The notes under the pieces are model-generated. The model did no database searches and was not told the origin of the DNA. It saw only the letters and a program-made list of their open reading frames with translations. Below, one piece after another: positions 33,537 through 43,125 of a stretch of DNA of 61,480 bases. Every line of letters begins with the position of its first letter. Position 1 is the first letter of the stretch. Source of the stretch: Pasteurella sp049941595 (GTDB lineage Bacteria; Pseudomonadota; Gammaproteobacteria; Enterobacterales; Pasteurellaceae); NCBI GenBank assembly GCA_049941595.1, contig JBNFNA010000014.1:1-61480 (forward strand), in the 5' to 3' direction. The position numbers and the translations under genes are program-made.

Positions 33537-34751
33537 GTGAATAAGACTGTTGGAAGTACATTATTAGTGTCTGGCACAATGATCGGTGCTGGAATGCTGG
33601 CAATGCCACTCACCTCTGCGGGCATTGGTTTTACATTTACCTTCTTTTTGCTCATTGCACTATGGGCATTATTAACTTGCACGGCGTTATTGTTTGTCGA
33701 AGTGTATCAAACTGCCGATCACGATGCGGGCATTGGCACATTAAGCGCACAATATTTTGGACGTTTCGGGCGAGTGGTTTCGACAACAGTTTTGTTAGTA
33801 TTTCTGTATGCGTTACTGTCTGCTTATGTCACGGGTGGTGGCTCGATTTTAGCCTCTAGCTTGCCCGTGATGGGTGATCAAGATAGCACCTTTAAAATTG
33901 CTATCGGCTTATTTACTTTATTTTTTGGTGCATTTGTGATTATTGGCACCAAAAGTGTTGATGGCATAAACCGCTTACTCTTTTTTATTATGCTATTCAC
34001 TTTTGCGTCGGTGCTGTTTTTGATGTTGCCGAAAGTGTCAGTCGATAACTTAATGGCAATGCCCATTGATAAAGCCTTATTGTTATCTGCAAGCCCAATT
34101 TTCTTCACCTCGTTTGGTTTCCACGGCTCAATTCCAAGTTTGAATAATTACTTACAAGGCAATGTGAAGGCCTTACGTTTTGCCATTCTTGTAGGCTCAA
34201 TTATTACGCTGATTTTCTACATTGTATGGCAACTTTCAACTCACGGTGTGTTAAGCCAAAACGTGTTTTTACAAATTCTCAAAGATGATCCAACTTTAAA
34301 TGGTTTAGTGAGCGCAAGTTTACAAATTACGGGCAGTTCGATGATTTCACAAGCTGTGAAGATTTTCTCTGCGTTGGCTCTAATTACTTCATTCTTGGGG
34401 GTTGCATTAGGGTTATTTGAATGTATTGAAGACTTACTCAAACGTGTATTTAATGTATCTGCTGGCAGAATGACGTTAGGTTTTCTCACATTCTTACCAC
34501 CATTATTGTTTGCATTCTTCTATCCAAAAGGGTTTATTTTAGCGTTAAGTTATGCTGGGCAGATGTTCGCCTTTTATGCCGTTGTATTGCCTGTGACATT
34601 AGTCTGGAAAGTCCGACAATTGCACCCAAATCTTGCATATCGAGTTGCTGGTGGCACACCGATGTTATTACTCGTTTTGATTTTAGGCGTGGCGATTACC
34701 TTAATTCCATTTGCCATTAGAACGGGTTATTTACCCGCTGTTGTGGGTTAA
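33537..34751 (+). CDS. tyrP: Tyrosine-specific permease TyrP
   Basis: TyrP imports tyrosine by proton symport (aromatic amino acid permease, HAAAP family). The 404-residue protein has about eleven hydrophobic helices. It matches H. influenzae TyrP closely, with NKTVGSTLLVSGTMIGAGML at the start, FGFHGSIPSLNNYL in the middle and IPFAIRTGYLP near the end. The start is GTG 33537, with AAGGAA six bases upstream. A TyrR box just upstream indicates tyrosine control. Confidence 0.94.
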   Translation: MNKTVGSTLLVSGTMIGAGMLAMPLTSAGIGFTFTFFLLIALWALLTCTALLFVEVYQTADHDAGIGTLSAQYFGRFGRVVSTTVLLVFLYALLSAYVTGGGSILASSLPVMGDQDSTFKIAIGLFTLFFGAFVIIGTKSVDGINRLLFFIMLFTFASVLFLMLPKVSVDNLMAMPIDKALLLSASPIFFTSFGFHGSIPSLNNYLQGNVKALRFAILVGSIITLIFYIVWQLSTHGVLSQNVFLQILKDDPTLNGLVSASLQITGSSMISQAVKIFSALALITSFLGVALGLFECIEDLLKRVFNVSAGRMTLGFLTFLPPLLFAFFYPKGFILALSYAGQMFAFYAVVLPVTLVWKVRQLHPNLAYRVAGGTPMLLLVLILGVAITLIPFAIRTGYLPAVVG

Positions 34752-34865
34752 AAAACAGCAATTTTTACGATTTTTTAGAGTTTGATTGATATGCCTCAAT
34801 TAGAGTAATAGTGCTTTATATGATAAAATTTGCTCATTTGAATGTAATATAAAGTTGTTTGAATT

Positions 34866-37559
34866 ATGCTGATACCCTCGAAACTGAGTTGCTCATACCG
34901 TTTGCAAAATGCAGTCGAACGTCATCGACTGCTCGCACTTTTAGATAAAGCTGAACAATATCCGTTAGTGTTGATTAATGCCCCCGCTGGGTATGGTAAA
35001 ACAACGTTAATTTCACAATGGGTGGCGGGGCGCTCAAACGTGGGCTGGTATTCTTTGGACGATAGCGACAACCAAACTGATCGTTTTGCCGCCTATTTTA
35101 GTGCGGCATTATCCAAAGCCATTAATCAAGATTCTCAACTTGCCGACACCGATCGTCAAGCCAACTTATTTTCACTTTTCAATCAGTTATTAATAAAAAT
35201 TGCGAATATTCAACCGCACTTTTATTTGATTATTGATGACTATCATTTGATTGATAATGAAGAGATTCACGAAGGTCTGAAATATTGGATTAAGCACCAG
35301 CCTGCCAATATGACTTTAGTGCTTATTTCACGCTCTGTGCCGCCGTTAGGCATTGCTAACTTGCGTGTGCAAGAACAGTTGCTCGAAATTGATATGTACC
35401 AACTGCCTTTCACGCATCAAGAAAGTTTAGATTTTTTCCACAACCGTTTAGGTGAGCAATTTTCTGCGCCAGATGCGACCGCACTTTGCGATCAGGTTGA
35501 AGGATGGCCAACAGCATTGCAATTAGTCAGCTTGTCAGCGAAACAACATAATACGTCGTTACAAGAGGCCGCAAAACGTGTTGCTAAGCTTAACAGTTTC
35601 CATATTAGTGAATATCTGAATGATGAAGTGCTCAGCGGCATTGATGAAGAAACCCGTCAATTTATTTTGCAATGTTCGATTTTGCGTTCAATGAATGAAA
35701 AATTAGTGCAGCACCTAACGGGTTACACCAATGTGCGCAAAAAATTGGAAGATTTAGAAAGACAGGGCTTATTCCTTCAGCAAATTGATGGCGAAGATAA
35801 TTGGTGGCGTTTCCACGCCTTATTTGCCTCTTTCTTATCCAGATGTTGCGAAACCGAGCTATATGATCAGCTTGAAGAATTACACCAACGTGCCGCACAA
35901 GCGTGGTTAGATCTTGGCTATGTCACAGAAGCGCTTTATCACGCAATGCAATTGAACGACACCACCGCATTATTATCGATTCTACAAACCAATGCGTGGG
36001 ATTTATTCCACCACGGTGAGCTGGCCCTATTAGAGCAAAGTCTGTCGAAATTAGATATGGACAGCCTAATGCGTTACCCGAATTTGGTGCTACTTAAAGC
36101 GTGGTTAGCCCAAAGTCAGCACCGCCAATCGGAAGTCAATGGCATTTTTAATGAATTTGAACACGCCTTACAACAAAATAATATTGAATTGAGCAAAGAA
36201 CAGCAGGCAGAGTTCGATGTGTTACGTGCACAAATTGCAATTAACCAAGGCGATGAAAACTCTGCCCTAGAACTTTCAACTGATGCGTTAAAAGATCTAC
36301 CTGATACATTTTACTACGCACAAATTGTAGCCACCTCTGTGATTGGCGAGGCATATCATTGCTTTGGTGACTTAAGCAAAGCACTAGAAGTGCAACAATC
36401 TGCAGAAAAAATGGCACGCCAATATCACACTTATCACAATATTTTGTGGTCGCTATTGCAACAATCTGAAATTCTGTTGGCACAAGGTTTCCTGCAAGCT
36501 GCCTACGATATGTTAGATAAAGCTAGTGGCTTTGTGAAAGAAAACCACCTGCAAAAAATCCCAATGTATGAATTTTTACTTTGTTTGAAAGGGAAAATTT
36601 TGTGGGAGTGGTACAGCCTTGATCGTGCGGAAGCAATGGCGAATGCGGGAATGGCGGTGTTACAAAAAACTGAAGACACCTTGCAATGTCTTGCACTGTT
36701 GAGCCGAATTTCACTAGTGCGTGGCGATTTAGACAATGCGAGCCGTTTATTAAAAGAAATTACCTTATTGCAAACTTCGCATAATTATCACGATGATTGG
36801 CTGGCCAATGCAGATGAGGCACGTACCTTGTTGTGGCAGATGACAGGCGATCAAGAAGCAGCTAGAAATTGGTTGCTACAAAATGGTAAACCAAGAACTG
36901 ATCGCAACCATTTCTCGCAAATTCAATGGCGAAACCTCGCACGTTCTTACATTTTAGTCGAACAATATGATGCTGCGCAGTTAATTTTGGATAAGATCAT
37001 TACCACCGCAGAGCGTTTGAATTTAACTAGCAGTTTAAATCGCGCATTGATATTACGTAATCGCTTGTATTTCTTGCAAAATAAGAAAGACTTAGCACAG
37101 AAAGATTTGATCGAGGCTTTACGTTTAAGCCGTCAGACTAACTTTATCAGCGCATTTGTAGTGGAAGGCGACATTATGGCGCAACAAATCCGCCAACTAC
37201 TACAACTCAACGTATTAGATGAGTTAGCACTGCACAAAGCCCAATTTATTTTGCGTAACATTAACCAGTATTACCGTCATAAATTTGCCCATTTTGATGA
37301 GCAGTTCGTGGCGAAGTTATTACAAAATCCACAAGTGCCAGAGCTACTGAAAATTAGCCCGCTGACACAACGTGAATGGCAGGTACTCGGTTTGATTTAT
37401 TCAGGTTACAGCAATGAACAAATTTCTGAAGAATTGCAAGTGGCGACTACCACAATTAAAACGCATATTCGTAATTTGTATCAGAAAATCAATGTGATGA
37501 ACCGCAACGAAGCGATTGATTACACAAGAGAATTGTTAAAATTAATGGGGTATAGCTAA
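34866..37559 (+). CDS. malT: Maltose regulon activator MalT
   Basis: MalT is a STAND-family, ATP- and maltotriose-dependent transcription activator. The 897-residue length is close to E. coli's 901. The N-terminus MLIPSKLS is family-typical and Walker A is APAGYGKTT (residues 39-47). The Walker B-type LIIDDYHLI follows, then the maltotriose-binding TPR-like repeats. A C-terminal LuxR-type helix-turn-helix is present: LTQREWQVLGLIYSGYSN, EELQVATTTIKTHIRNLY. It is monocistronic. Its likely targets are malPQ, about 10 kb downstream, where matching boxes are present. Confidence 0.96.
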   Translation: MLIPSKLSCSYRLQNAVERHRLLALLDKAEQYPLVLINAPAGYGKTTLISQWVAGRSNVGWYSLDDSDNQTDRFAAYFSAALSKAINQDSQLADTDRQANLFSLFNQLLIKIANIQPHFYLIIDDYHLIDNEEIHEGLKYWIKHQPANMTLVLISRSVPPLGIANLRVQEQLLEIDMYQLPFTHQESLDFFHNRLGEQFSAPDATALCDQVEGWPTALQLVSLSAKQHNTSLQEAAKRVAKLNSFHISEYLNDEVLSGIDEETRQFILQCSILRSMNEKLVQHLTGYTNVRKKLEDLERQGLFLQQIDGEDNWWRFHALFASFLSRCCETELYDQLEELHQRAAQAWLDLGYVTEALYHAMQLNDTTALLSILQTNAWDLFHHGELALLEQSLSKLDMDSLMRYPNLVLLKAWLAQSQHRQSEVNGIFNEFEHALQQNNIELSKEQQAEFDVLRAQIAINQGDENSALELSTDALKDLPDTFYYAQIVATSVIGEAYHCFGDLSKALEVQQSAEKMARQYHTYHNILWSLLQQSEILLAQGFLQAAYDMLDKASGFVKENHLQKIPMYEFLLCLKGKILWEWYSLDRAEAMANAGMAVLQKTEDTLQCLALLSRISLVRGDLDNASRLLKEITLLQTSHNYHDDWLANADEARTLLWQMTGDQEAARNWLLQNGKPRTDRNHFSQIQWRNLARSYILVEQYDAAQLILDKIITTAERLNLTSSLNRALILRNRLYFLQNKKDLAQKDLIEALRLSRQTNFISAFVVEGDIMAQQIRQLLQLNVLDELALHKAQFILRNINQYYRHKFAHFDEQFVAKLLQNPQVPELLKISPLTQREWQVLGLIYSGYSNEQISEELQVATTTIKTHIRNLYQKINVMNRNEAIDYTRELLKLMGYS

Positions 37560-37618
37560 GAAAATTCAGCAAAAATCCACCGCACTTTTCACTCTGTTTA
37601 TGCGGTCAAAGCAAAAAG

Positions 37619-37642
37619 AAAGGCGTTCAGTTGAACGCCTTT
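37619..37642. terminator. Bidirectional terminator between malT and lptD
   Basis: AAAGGCGTTCA (37619-37629) pairs with TGAACGCCTTT (37632-37642) with a two-base GT gap. It lies between the convergent malT and lptD. Confidence 0.8.
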
Positions 37643-37660
37643 TGTGTTTTTAACGCTTGC

Positions 37661-40006
37661 TTAATATAAGCTAAATGCTTGTAAATAAGGTAATTTTCCG
37701 CGCTGTAACATTTTTTCAATGTTAGATTTATGATCGTTTTCACCTAAACCACGTAGCTCAAAATTCACACCGATGCTTTTATCGTAATAAATCTCGTTGT
37801 CTTTTTGGTATGGTTTGCTAGTGACATTGCGTTTTGCCCCGACATTCACTGCCCAACAGCAAGTGCTGTATTCCACGCCAAAATATTGCTCAACTGGTTT
37901 TTTTAGTGCTAAATCTTGGTAGTGACGCGCCACCACCGCCCAGTTATCCGTTAACTCCCACGCAAGCACAACGCCTAATTGTTTAATATCTTGACCATAA
38001 CGGTTTGCATTGCTAGTTAAGTTCTGATCGATATATTCTTGGCTTGCATAACGGTAGCTGACTTGCACTAAATTGTTGCCTGCTGGGTTATATTCTAAGG
38101 TGAAATTCCCCAAAGACACTTTATTCAAGCGTGTGTCATATTGATAGTTGCCTTGCCAACGCCATTTATCGTTAATCTTCCAGTTAGACTCTAACGACCA
38201 AGAAGATGAACGGCCATAAGTGCTATTGTCTGTCGTATTATCAATGCGTGAATCTTGCAAGTAATAAATTTGCCCCGCAGAGAAGTTGAAGCGCTCGTTA
38301 CCTGATTTATCGTAAATACGTGTTGAGCCACCCACTGTCACCTGATTGGCAGAAGCGATACGGTCTAAACCACTATAACGGCGATCACGGAATAGGGCAA
38401 AGTAATCTTGTTGTAATAACGATGAATCGTAACCGAAACCAAGATATGCATTATTCAACTTAGAACCGATTTGGCTTTGATCTTTATAAGGACGATACAA
38501 ATATTGCAAATGTGGCTCAAGGGTTTGTGTGTAGCCATCAATAAAAGTGCGGTTACTTGCTAAGACAGTTTGTAAATCCACTTTCACTTGCGGTAAAACA
38601 CGATTAATTTTGCCTTCCACTTTCTCTGCATTCGGCGAACTACCGGATTTTTGTTGGTAGTGCGTTGCATACAATTTGGTTTCGATATTTAAACTGCCGT
38701 AACGATTAGATAACGGTAAATTTAAACTCGGCTCTAAGTGGAAACGCCACGCTTTTGGCACCAGAGGGCTTTTATTATCAAAACGTACCGCTTGTGAGAA
38801 CAATTTGAAGTCCACTAAATTGGCAATATTGTTTTTGTAATAATTAATATCTAACTGCGGTAGTGCACGATATGGCCCAATTTCAATGTCATCAAAGATT
38901 TGGAACTGTTTGACCGACAACGCAATATTGTAATTTGGCTGATAGTAAGCAATGCGTGCACGTTGATCTGCATAACCGTCTGTACTGTTACCATATTCAG
39001 AGTCAAAATCTGTGAAATAATGTCTATCGCTTACACGGGTATAATCAAGGTCTAAACGCCAGTTTTCTAAGAAACTTGAGTTATGTGTCCAATAGAACAA
39101 ATGACGCGAACGCCCATTTGCTAAATAAGCCTGATATTTATCTCTACCTAAGTATTCACCTGCAATTTTGCCCTCACCGATTGGACTTAAATAACGGAAT
39201 TCCCCGTTAAGTTGCCAACCACGTTTTGACATATATTTTGGCGTAAAGGTGCTGTCGAGGTTTGGTGCAATATTCCAATAGAACGGTTGTGCATAGAAAT
39301 AACCGTCGCGGCTTGAAGTGCCAATCGTTGGCATTAATAGCCCCGAACGGCGACGATCACCTATTGGTAGCTGTAAATATGGTGTATAGAAAATTGGCAC
39401 ACCGTGCACTTTAAAGCGTGCGTGCCACATTTCTGCATATTCTTCTTTGATGTGCTGACGCATTTCCTTAGCTTCAATCGACCAAGAGTTATCGTCTGGT
39501 AAGCAAGAAGTGAAGGTCGCATTTCTCATCACTCGGTGGTTTTCACGCAGTTCAATGTTGTCTGCGGTACCACGGCCTTGACGGTCAACAAAGTGATAAC
39601 TCGCTTGCTGAATGTCGGTATCTTTATTGTTTAAATTGATTTCAGCCGCAGTACCGTCGAGATTGATCAAGTTATCTTTGTATTGAAAACTCCCCAAAAT
39701 ATGCGCTAAACGTTGCAAGTTATTGCCTTGTCCTTGCTGGGTAATTTCGGCAGACTGTGCTTTTAAATGACGGTTACCTTGTTTAATCTCCACATCACCT
39801 TCGTATTTGGCACTCACTGATTGAGTAAGCTCTGCCTTATCTGCCTCAATATACACAGGAAGCTCACTTGGGTTTCCATCAACTAACTCACCTTTGAAAT
39901 GAGGTACGCCTGCCAAACATTGTAATTTCAGGTCCGCAGCACTCGCGCCACTATAAAGCACGCCCAAGACTGCCAAAGAAAGAAGTGAATAAGGATTTTT
40001 TTTCAT
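37661..40006 (-). CDS. lptD: LPS assembly protein LptD
   Basis: LptD is the essential outer-membrane barrel that, with LptE, inserts lipooligosaccharide into the outer leaflet. The 781-residue precursor has a signal peptide ending SGASA, then an OstA/LptA-like beta-jellyroll (about residues 45-170, YIEADKAEL, YEGDVEIKQGNRHL), and a large C-terminal barrel. Four Cys can pair as in E. coli: one near the mature N-terminus (LQCLAG), one in TSCLPDD, and two in STCCWAV. I start at ATG 40006, which gives a normal signal peptide. No surA is adjacent. Confidence 0.95.
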   Translation of the reverse strand: MKKNPYSLLSLAVLGVLYSGASAADLKLQCLAGVPHFKGELVDGNPSELPVYIEADKAELTQSVSAKYEGDVEIKQGNRHLKAQSAEITQQGQGNNLQRLAHILGSFQYKDNLINLDGTAAEINLNNKDTDIQQASYHFVDRQGRGTADNIELRENHRVMRNATFTSCLPDDNSWSIEAKEMRQHIKEEYAEMWHARFKVHGVPIFYTPYLQLPIGDRRRSGLLMPTIGTSSRDGYFYAQPFYWNIAPNLDSTFTPKYMSKRGWQLNGEFRYLSPIGEGKIAGEYLGRDKYQAYLANGRSRHLFYWTHNSSFLENWRLDLDYTRVSDRHYFTDFDSEYGNSTDGYADQRARIAYYQPNYNIALSVKQFQIFDDIEIGPYRALPQLDINYYKNNIANLVDFKLFSQAVRFDNKSPLVPKAWRFHLEPSLNLPLSNRYGSLNIETKLYATHYQQKSGSSPNAEKVEGKINRVLPQVKVDLQTVLASNRTFIDGYTQTLEPHLQYLYRPYKDQSQIGSKLNNAYLGFGYDSSLLQQDYFALFRDRRYSGLDRIASANQVTVGGSTRIYDKSGNERFNFSAGQIYYLQDSRIDNTTDNSTYGRSSSWSLESNWKINDKWRWQGNYQYDTRLNKVSLGNFTLEYNPAGNNLVQVSYRYASQEYIDQNLTSNANRYGQDIKQLGVVLAWELTDNWAVVARHYQDLALKKPVEQYFGVEYSTCCWAVNVGAKRNVTSKPYQKDNEIYYDKSIGVNFELRGLGENDHKSNIEKMLQRGKLPYLQAFSLY

Positions 40007-40068
40007 TGGATAACCATATGTAATCAAAAATTAGCCTGATTATACTGGAAAATCAGGGGAAAGGCATA

Positions 40069-40620
40069 TTATTTACAGCAACAATCATTCAGGTGATCAT
40101 TCACCAGTCCCATTGATTGCATAAACGCATAACAGGTGGTTGCGCCCACAAATACAAAGCCACGTTTTTTCAAGGCGTTAGACATCGCAATGGAAGTCAA
40201 AGTTTTAGTGGGTACGCAAGATAAATCTGGCACATCATTGATTTGCGGTTGATGATTCACAAACGCCCAAATAAAATCGCTAAAATTTTCACCGCACTTT
40301 TGCATCTCAAGATAGGCTTTTGCATTGGTGATAATCGCCTCAAGCTTTTTACGGTGGCGGATTAACCCCACATCTTCCATTAATTTATCTACATCAAGTG
40401 CGGTCATTTTTGCGATTTTTTCAGGATCAAATTGATGAAATGCGTTGCGATAGTTTTCACGCTTTTTCAACACCGTGATCCACGATAAGCCGGCTTGTTG
40501 TCCCTCAAGGCAAATTTTCTCAAATAATTTTAAACTGTCATATTCTGGGTTGCCCCATTCACTATCGTGATAATCAATATAAATCGGTGAATTTCCTACC
40601 CAAGTACAGCGTGTTTTCAT
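40069..40620 (-). CDS. tag: DNA-3-methyladenine glycosylase I
   Basis: Tag removes 3-methyladenine from alkylated DNA. The 183-residue protein begins MKTRCTWVG with a zinc-ligand Cys and has H in YIDYHDSEWG. The substrate pocket segment EGQQAGLSW and the C-terminal Cys-rich end (DHLNDCCCK) complete the zinc site. ATG 40620 has AAGGAG six bases upstream, so the longer in-frame start at 40680 is rejected. An uptake sequence lies just upstream. Confidence 0.94.
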   Translation of the reverse strand: MKTRCTWVGNSPIYIDYHDSEWGNPEYDSLKLFEKICLEGQQAGLSWITVLKKRENYRNAFHQFDPEKIAKMTALDVDKLMEDVGLIRHRKKLEAIITNAKAYLEMQKCGENFSDFIWAFVNHQPQINDVPDLSCVPTKTLTSIAMSNALKKRGFVFVGATTCYAFMQSMGLVNDHLNDCCCK

Positions 40621-40777
40621 CCGTTTCTCCTTCAAAAGTGCGGTCTGTTTTTTAACGATTTCCAAGCAAGCGTTTGCCATTTAAAAAGCACAAGAAAGAT
40701 CATTCCATTTTTGCATTGATATGCTATTGTATACAAGTTAACAGCAAATGAATTGTAATTCAAAATAGAGGAAAATT

Positions 40778-41731
40778 ATGACTACACAACTTGATTCTCT
40801 CCGCAATATGACTGTTGTTGTTGCTGATACTGGCGACATCGAAGCAATTAAAAAATACCAACCTGAAGATGCAACTACAAACCCATCTTTAATTTTAAGT
40901 GCTTCAGCATTACCACAATATGCTCCATTAATCGACGAAGCCGTTGCTTATGCAAAAGCGAAAAGTGACTGCCCAAAACAACAATTAATCGACGCTGAAG
41001 ATAAATTAGCGGTAAATATCGGCTTAGAAATTTTAAAAATCGTTCCGGGACGCATCTCAACAGAAGTTGATGCACGTCTTTCTTACGACACTGCGGCGAC
41101 TATCGAAAAAGCGAAAAAATTAATCGCACTTTATAACGAAGCAGGCATTTCAAACGATCGTATCCTGATCAAAATTGCTTCAACTTGGCAAGGTATCCGC
41201 GCTGCGGAAGAACTTGAAAAACAAGGCATTAACTGTAATTTAACCCTATTATTCTCTGAAGCACAAGCACGTGCGTGTGCAGAAGCTGGCGTTTACTTAA
41301 TTTCGCCATTCGTTGGCCGTATCCTTGACTGGTACAAAGCAAACAGCGACAAAAAAGAATACGCACCAGCAGAAGATCCAGGCGTGATTTCTGTGACAAA
41401 AATCTACAACTACTACAAACAACACGGCTACAAAACTATCGTAATGGGTGCAAGTTTCCGTAACGTAGGTGAAATCACTGAATTAGCAGGTTGTGACCGT
41501 TTAACTATCGCACCAGCATTGTTAAAAGAGTTACAAGAAAACACTAACGCACTTGAACGTAAATTAAGCTACACAGGCGAAGTAAAAGCGAAGCCACAAC
41601 CATTAACTGAAGCTGAGTTCTATTGGCAACACAATAGCGATGCAATGGCAGTGGAAAAATTAGCAGAGGGCATCCGTAAATTCGCCGCTGACCAAGAAAA
41701 ATTAGAAGCAATGTTATTAGCTAAATTCTAG
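40778..41731 (+). CDS. tal: Transaldolase
   Basis: Transaldolase moves dihydroxyacetone units between sugar phosphates in the pentose phosphate pathway. The Schiff-base Lys is Lys132 in RILIKIASTWQGIRAAE. The signature TTNPSLIL (residues 33-40) and the SPFVGRILDWYK motif are present. 317 residues is the class TalB length. Codon use is strongly biased (many AAC, GCA, ATC), consistent with high expression. A strong terminator follows. Confidence 0.97.
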   Translation: MTTQLDSLRNMTVVVADTGDIEAIKKYQPEDATTNPSLILSASALPQYAPLIDEAVAYAKAKSDCPKQQLIDAEDKLAVNIGLEILKIVPGRISTEVDARLSYDTAATIEKAKKLIALYNEAGISNDRILIKIASTWQGIRAAEELEKQGINCNLTLLFSEAQARACAEAGVYLISPFVGRILDWYKANSDKKEYAPAEDPGVISVTKIYNYYKQHGYKTIVMGASFRNVGEITELAGCDRLTIAPALLKELQENTNALERKLSYTGEVKAKPQPLTEAEFYWQHNSDAMAVEKLAEGIRKFAADQEKLEAMLLAKF

Positions 41732-41742
41732 TTTTAAGCATA

Positions 41743-41771
41743 AAAAAGAGTTGGTTTTTCCAACTCTTTTT
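41743..41771 (+). terminator. tal terminator
   Basis: AAAAAGAGTTGG (41743-41754) pairs with CCAACTCTTTTT (41760-41771) around TTTTT, followed by more T's. Confidence 0.9.
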
Positions 41772-41847
41772 GTTTTTATACGCAAAAGTTTTCCCACTAC
41801 TCTCTCATCAACGTTTAAGCAGTAATACCTTTAAAAAATTTCATTTT

Positions 41848-41909
41848 CTCGATCTGACTCACAAAACTCAACGTTCAAAATCTCACTAAAATTCACCGCA
41901 CTTTATACT
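41848..41909 (+). promoter_or_regulatory. Candidate CRP-S competence promoter of dprA
   Basis: A CRP-S-like site CTCGA-N6-TCACA lies at 41848-41863. A -10 element TATACT lies at 41904-41909, predicting a start near 41916. The site centre is then about 60.5 bp upstream, the class I spacing expected for CRP with Sxy. No -35 hexamer is seen. Sequence and spacing are observed; regulation is inferred from the known dprA membership of the Haemophilus competence regulon. Confidence 0.55.
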
Positions 41910-41949
41910 TGGCGAGCACCTGATTTATCTCTAACCAAAGGATTGTATT

Positions 41950-43083
41950 TTGAGAAAAAGTGAGTTAAATAAACCAATTAGCCTACTCTTACGCCTGCAA
42001 CAAATTCCACGCTTAGGGCCAACCCGAATTCATCAACTGCTCGCCCATACCTCTTTTAATGATCTCGCCAATTATGATAGCGACGCTTTTCAGCATATGG
42101 GGTGGTCGAAACAGCAAATTGAACGTTGGTTTAATCCGGAAATCAAGTTTATTGAACCGGCTTTTATTTGGGGTGAAGAAGCAGGACATCATCTCATTCA
42201 TTATTTCGATCATCGTTATCCTCCCCTGTTAAAACAAACGGAAGGTGCGCCGCTGATTTTATTTGTAAAAGGCAATGTAGAGGCGTTATCCGTGCAACAA
42301 ATTGCGATTGTAGGTAGCCGGCATTGTTCAAGTTATGGTGAATATTGGGCAAAATACTTCGCCACTGAATTTGCGTTAGCGGATATTGTGGTGACCAGTG
42401 GTTTAGCCTTGGGTATCGATGGATTTTGTCATCAAGCGGTGGTAGATGCTAAAGGCAAAACAGTGGCAGTATTGGGCAGTGGCTTAGAACGGATTTACCC
42501 GAAAAAGCATCAATATCTCGCCCAACAAATTATTGAGCAAAAAGGAGCACTAGTGTCAGAGTTTTTCCCTCACCAGCCACCAACCGCAGAAAACTTTCCA
42601 CGTCGTAATCGGATTATTAGTGGGTTATCTTTAGGCACACTTGTGATTGAAGCATCAGAACGCAGCGGATCGCTGATTACAGCCCGTTATGCCTTGGAGC
42701 AAAATCGCGATGTATTTGCCTTGCCAGGTAATATTCAAAATGAATTTAGCCACGGTTGCCATAAATTAATCAAACAAGGGGCGATGTTAGTGGAGAACGT
42801 GCAAGATGTATTGGAAAACATTTCACCACATATTTTTGATTATGTTAAACGGCCTTATGATATTTTCACTCGTTCAACACCTGAACCAACAGTGAAAACC
42901 TTACCGCCATTAGCGCAACCCGAATACCCTGATTTATTTGCAAAAATCGGCTATACACCAGTGAGCTTAGATGATTTATCACAACAGTTAAAATTGTCGG
43001 TAGATACATTGCTTGTGCAATTGTTGGCGCTGGAATTACAAGACTTAATCGTGGCAGAAAATGGGTTGTATAAACGCAACTAA
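41950..43083 (+). CDS. dprA: DNA processing protein DprA
   Basis: DprA loads RecA onto incoming single-stranded DNA during transformation. The 377-residue protein has an N-terminal helix-hairpin-helix-like segment (LQQIPRLGPTRIHQLL) and the DprA Rossmann core: IVGSRHCSSYGEYWAK, SGLALGIDGFCHQAV, PRRNRIISGLS, ERSGSLITARYALEQ. A C-terminal winged-helix-like domain follows. The start is TTG 41950 with AAAGGA about seven bases upstream; no ATG or GTG in frame fits. It has its own upstream CRP-S-like promoter. Confidence 0.95.
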   Translation: MRKSELNKPISLLLRLQQIPRLGPTRIHQLLAHTSFNDLANYDSDAFQHMGWSKQQIERWFNPEIKFIEPAFIWGEEAGHHLIHYFDHRYPPLLKQTEGAPLILFVKGNVEALSVQQIAIVGSRHCSSYGEYWAKYFATEFALADIVVTSGLALGIDGFCHQAVVDAKGKTVAVLGSGLERIYPKKHQYLAQQIIEQKGALVSEFFPHQPPTAENFPRRNRIISGLSLGTLVIEASERSGSLITARYALEQNRDVFALPGNIQNEFSHGCHKLIKQGAMLVENVQDVLENISPHIFDYVKRPYDIFTRSTPEPTVKTLPPLAQPEYPDLFAKIGYTPVSLDDLSQQLKLSVDTLLVQLLALELQDLIVAENGLYKRN

Positions 43084-43085
43084 AA

Positions 43086-43103
43086 TGGTGGAATAACCCA
43101 CCA
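43086..43103. terminator. Possible terminator between dprA and malQ
   Basis: TGGTGG and CCACCA form a 6-bp stem around AATAAC between the convergent genes. A's precede and TTTA follows. It is short but well placed. Confidence 0.45.
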
Positions 43104-43125
43104 CTTTAGTTTCGATGCGCTTGCT

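Noticed and set aside
33314..33682. A 122-codon minus-strand frame across the tyrP promoter
   Set aside because: It covers the rpoH terminator, both TyrR boxes and the start of tyrP, and its translation is Lys/Ile-rich with no motifs.
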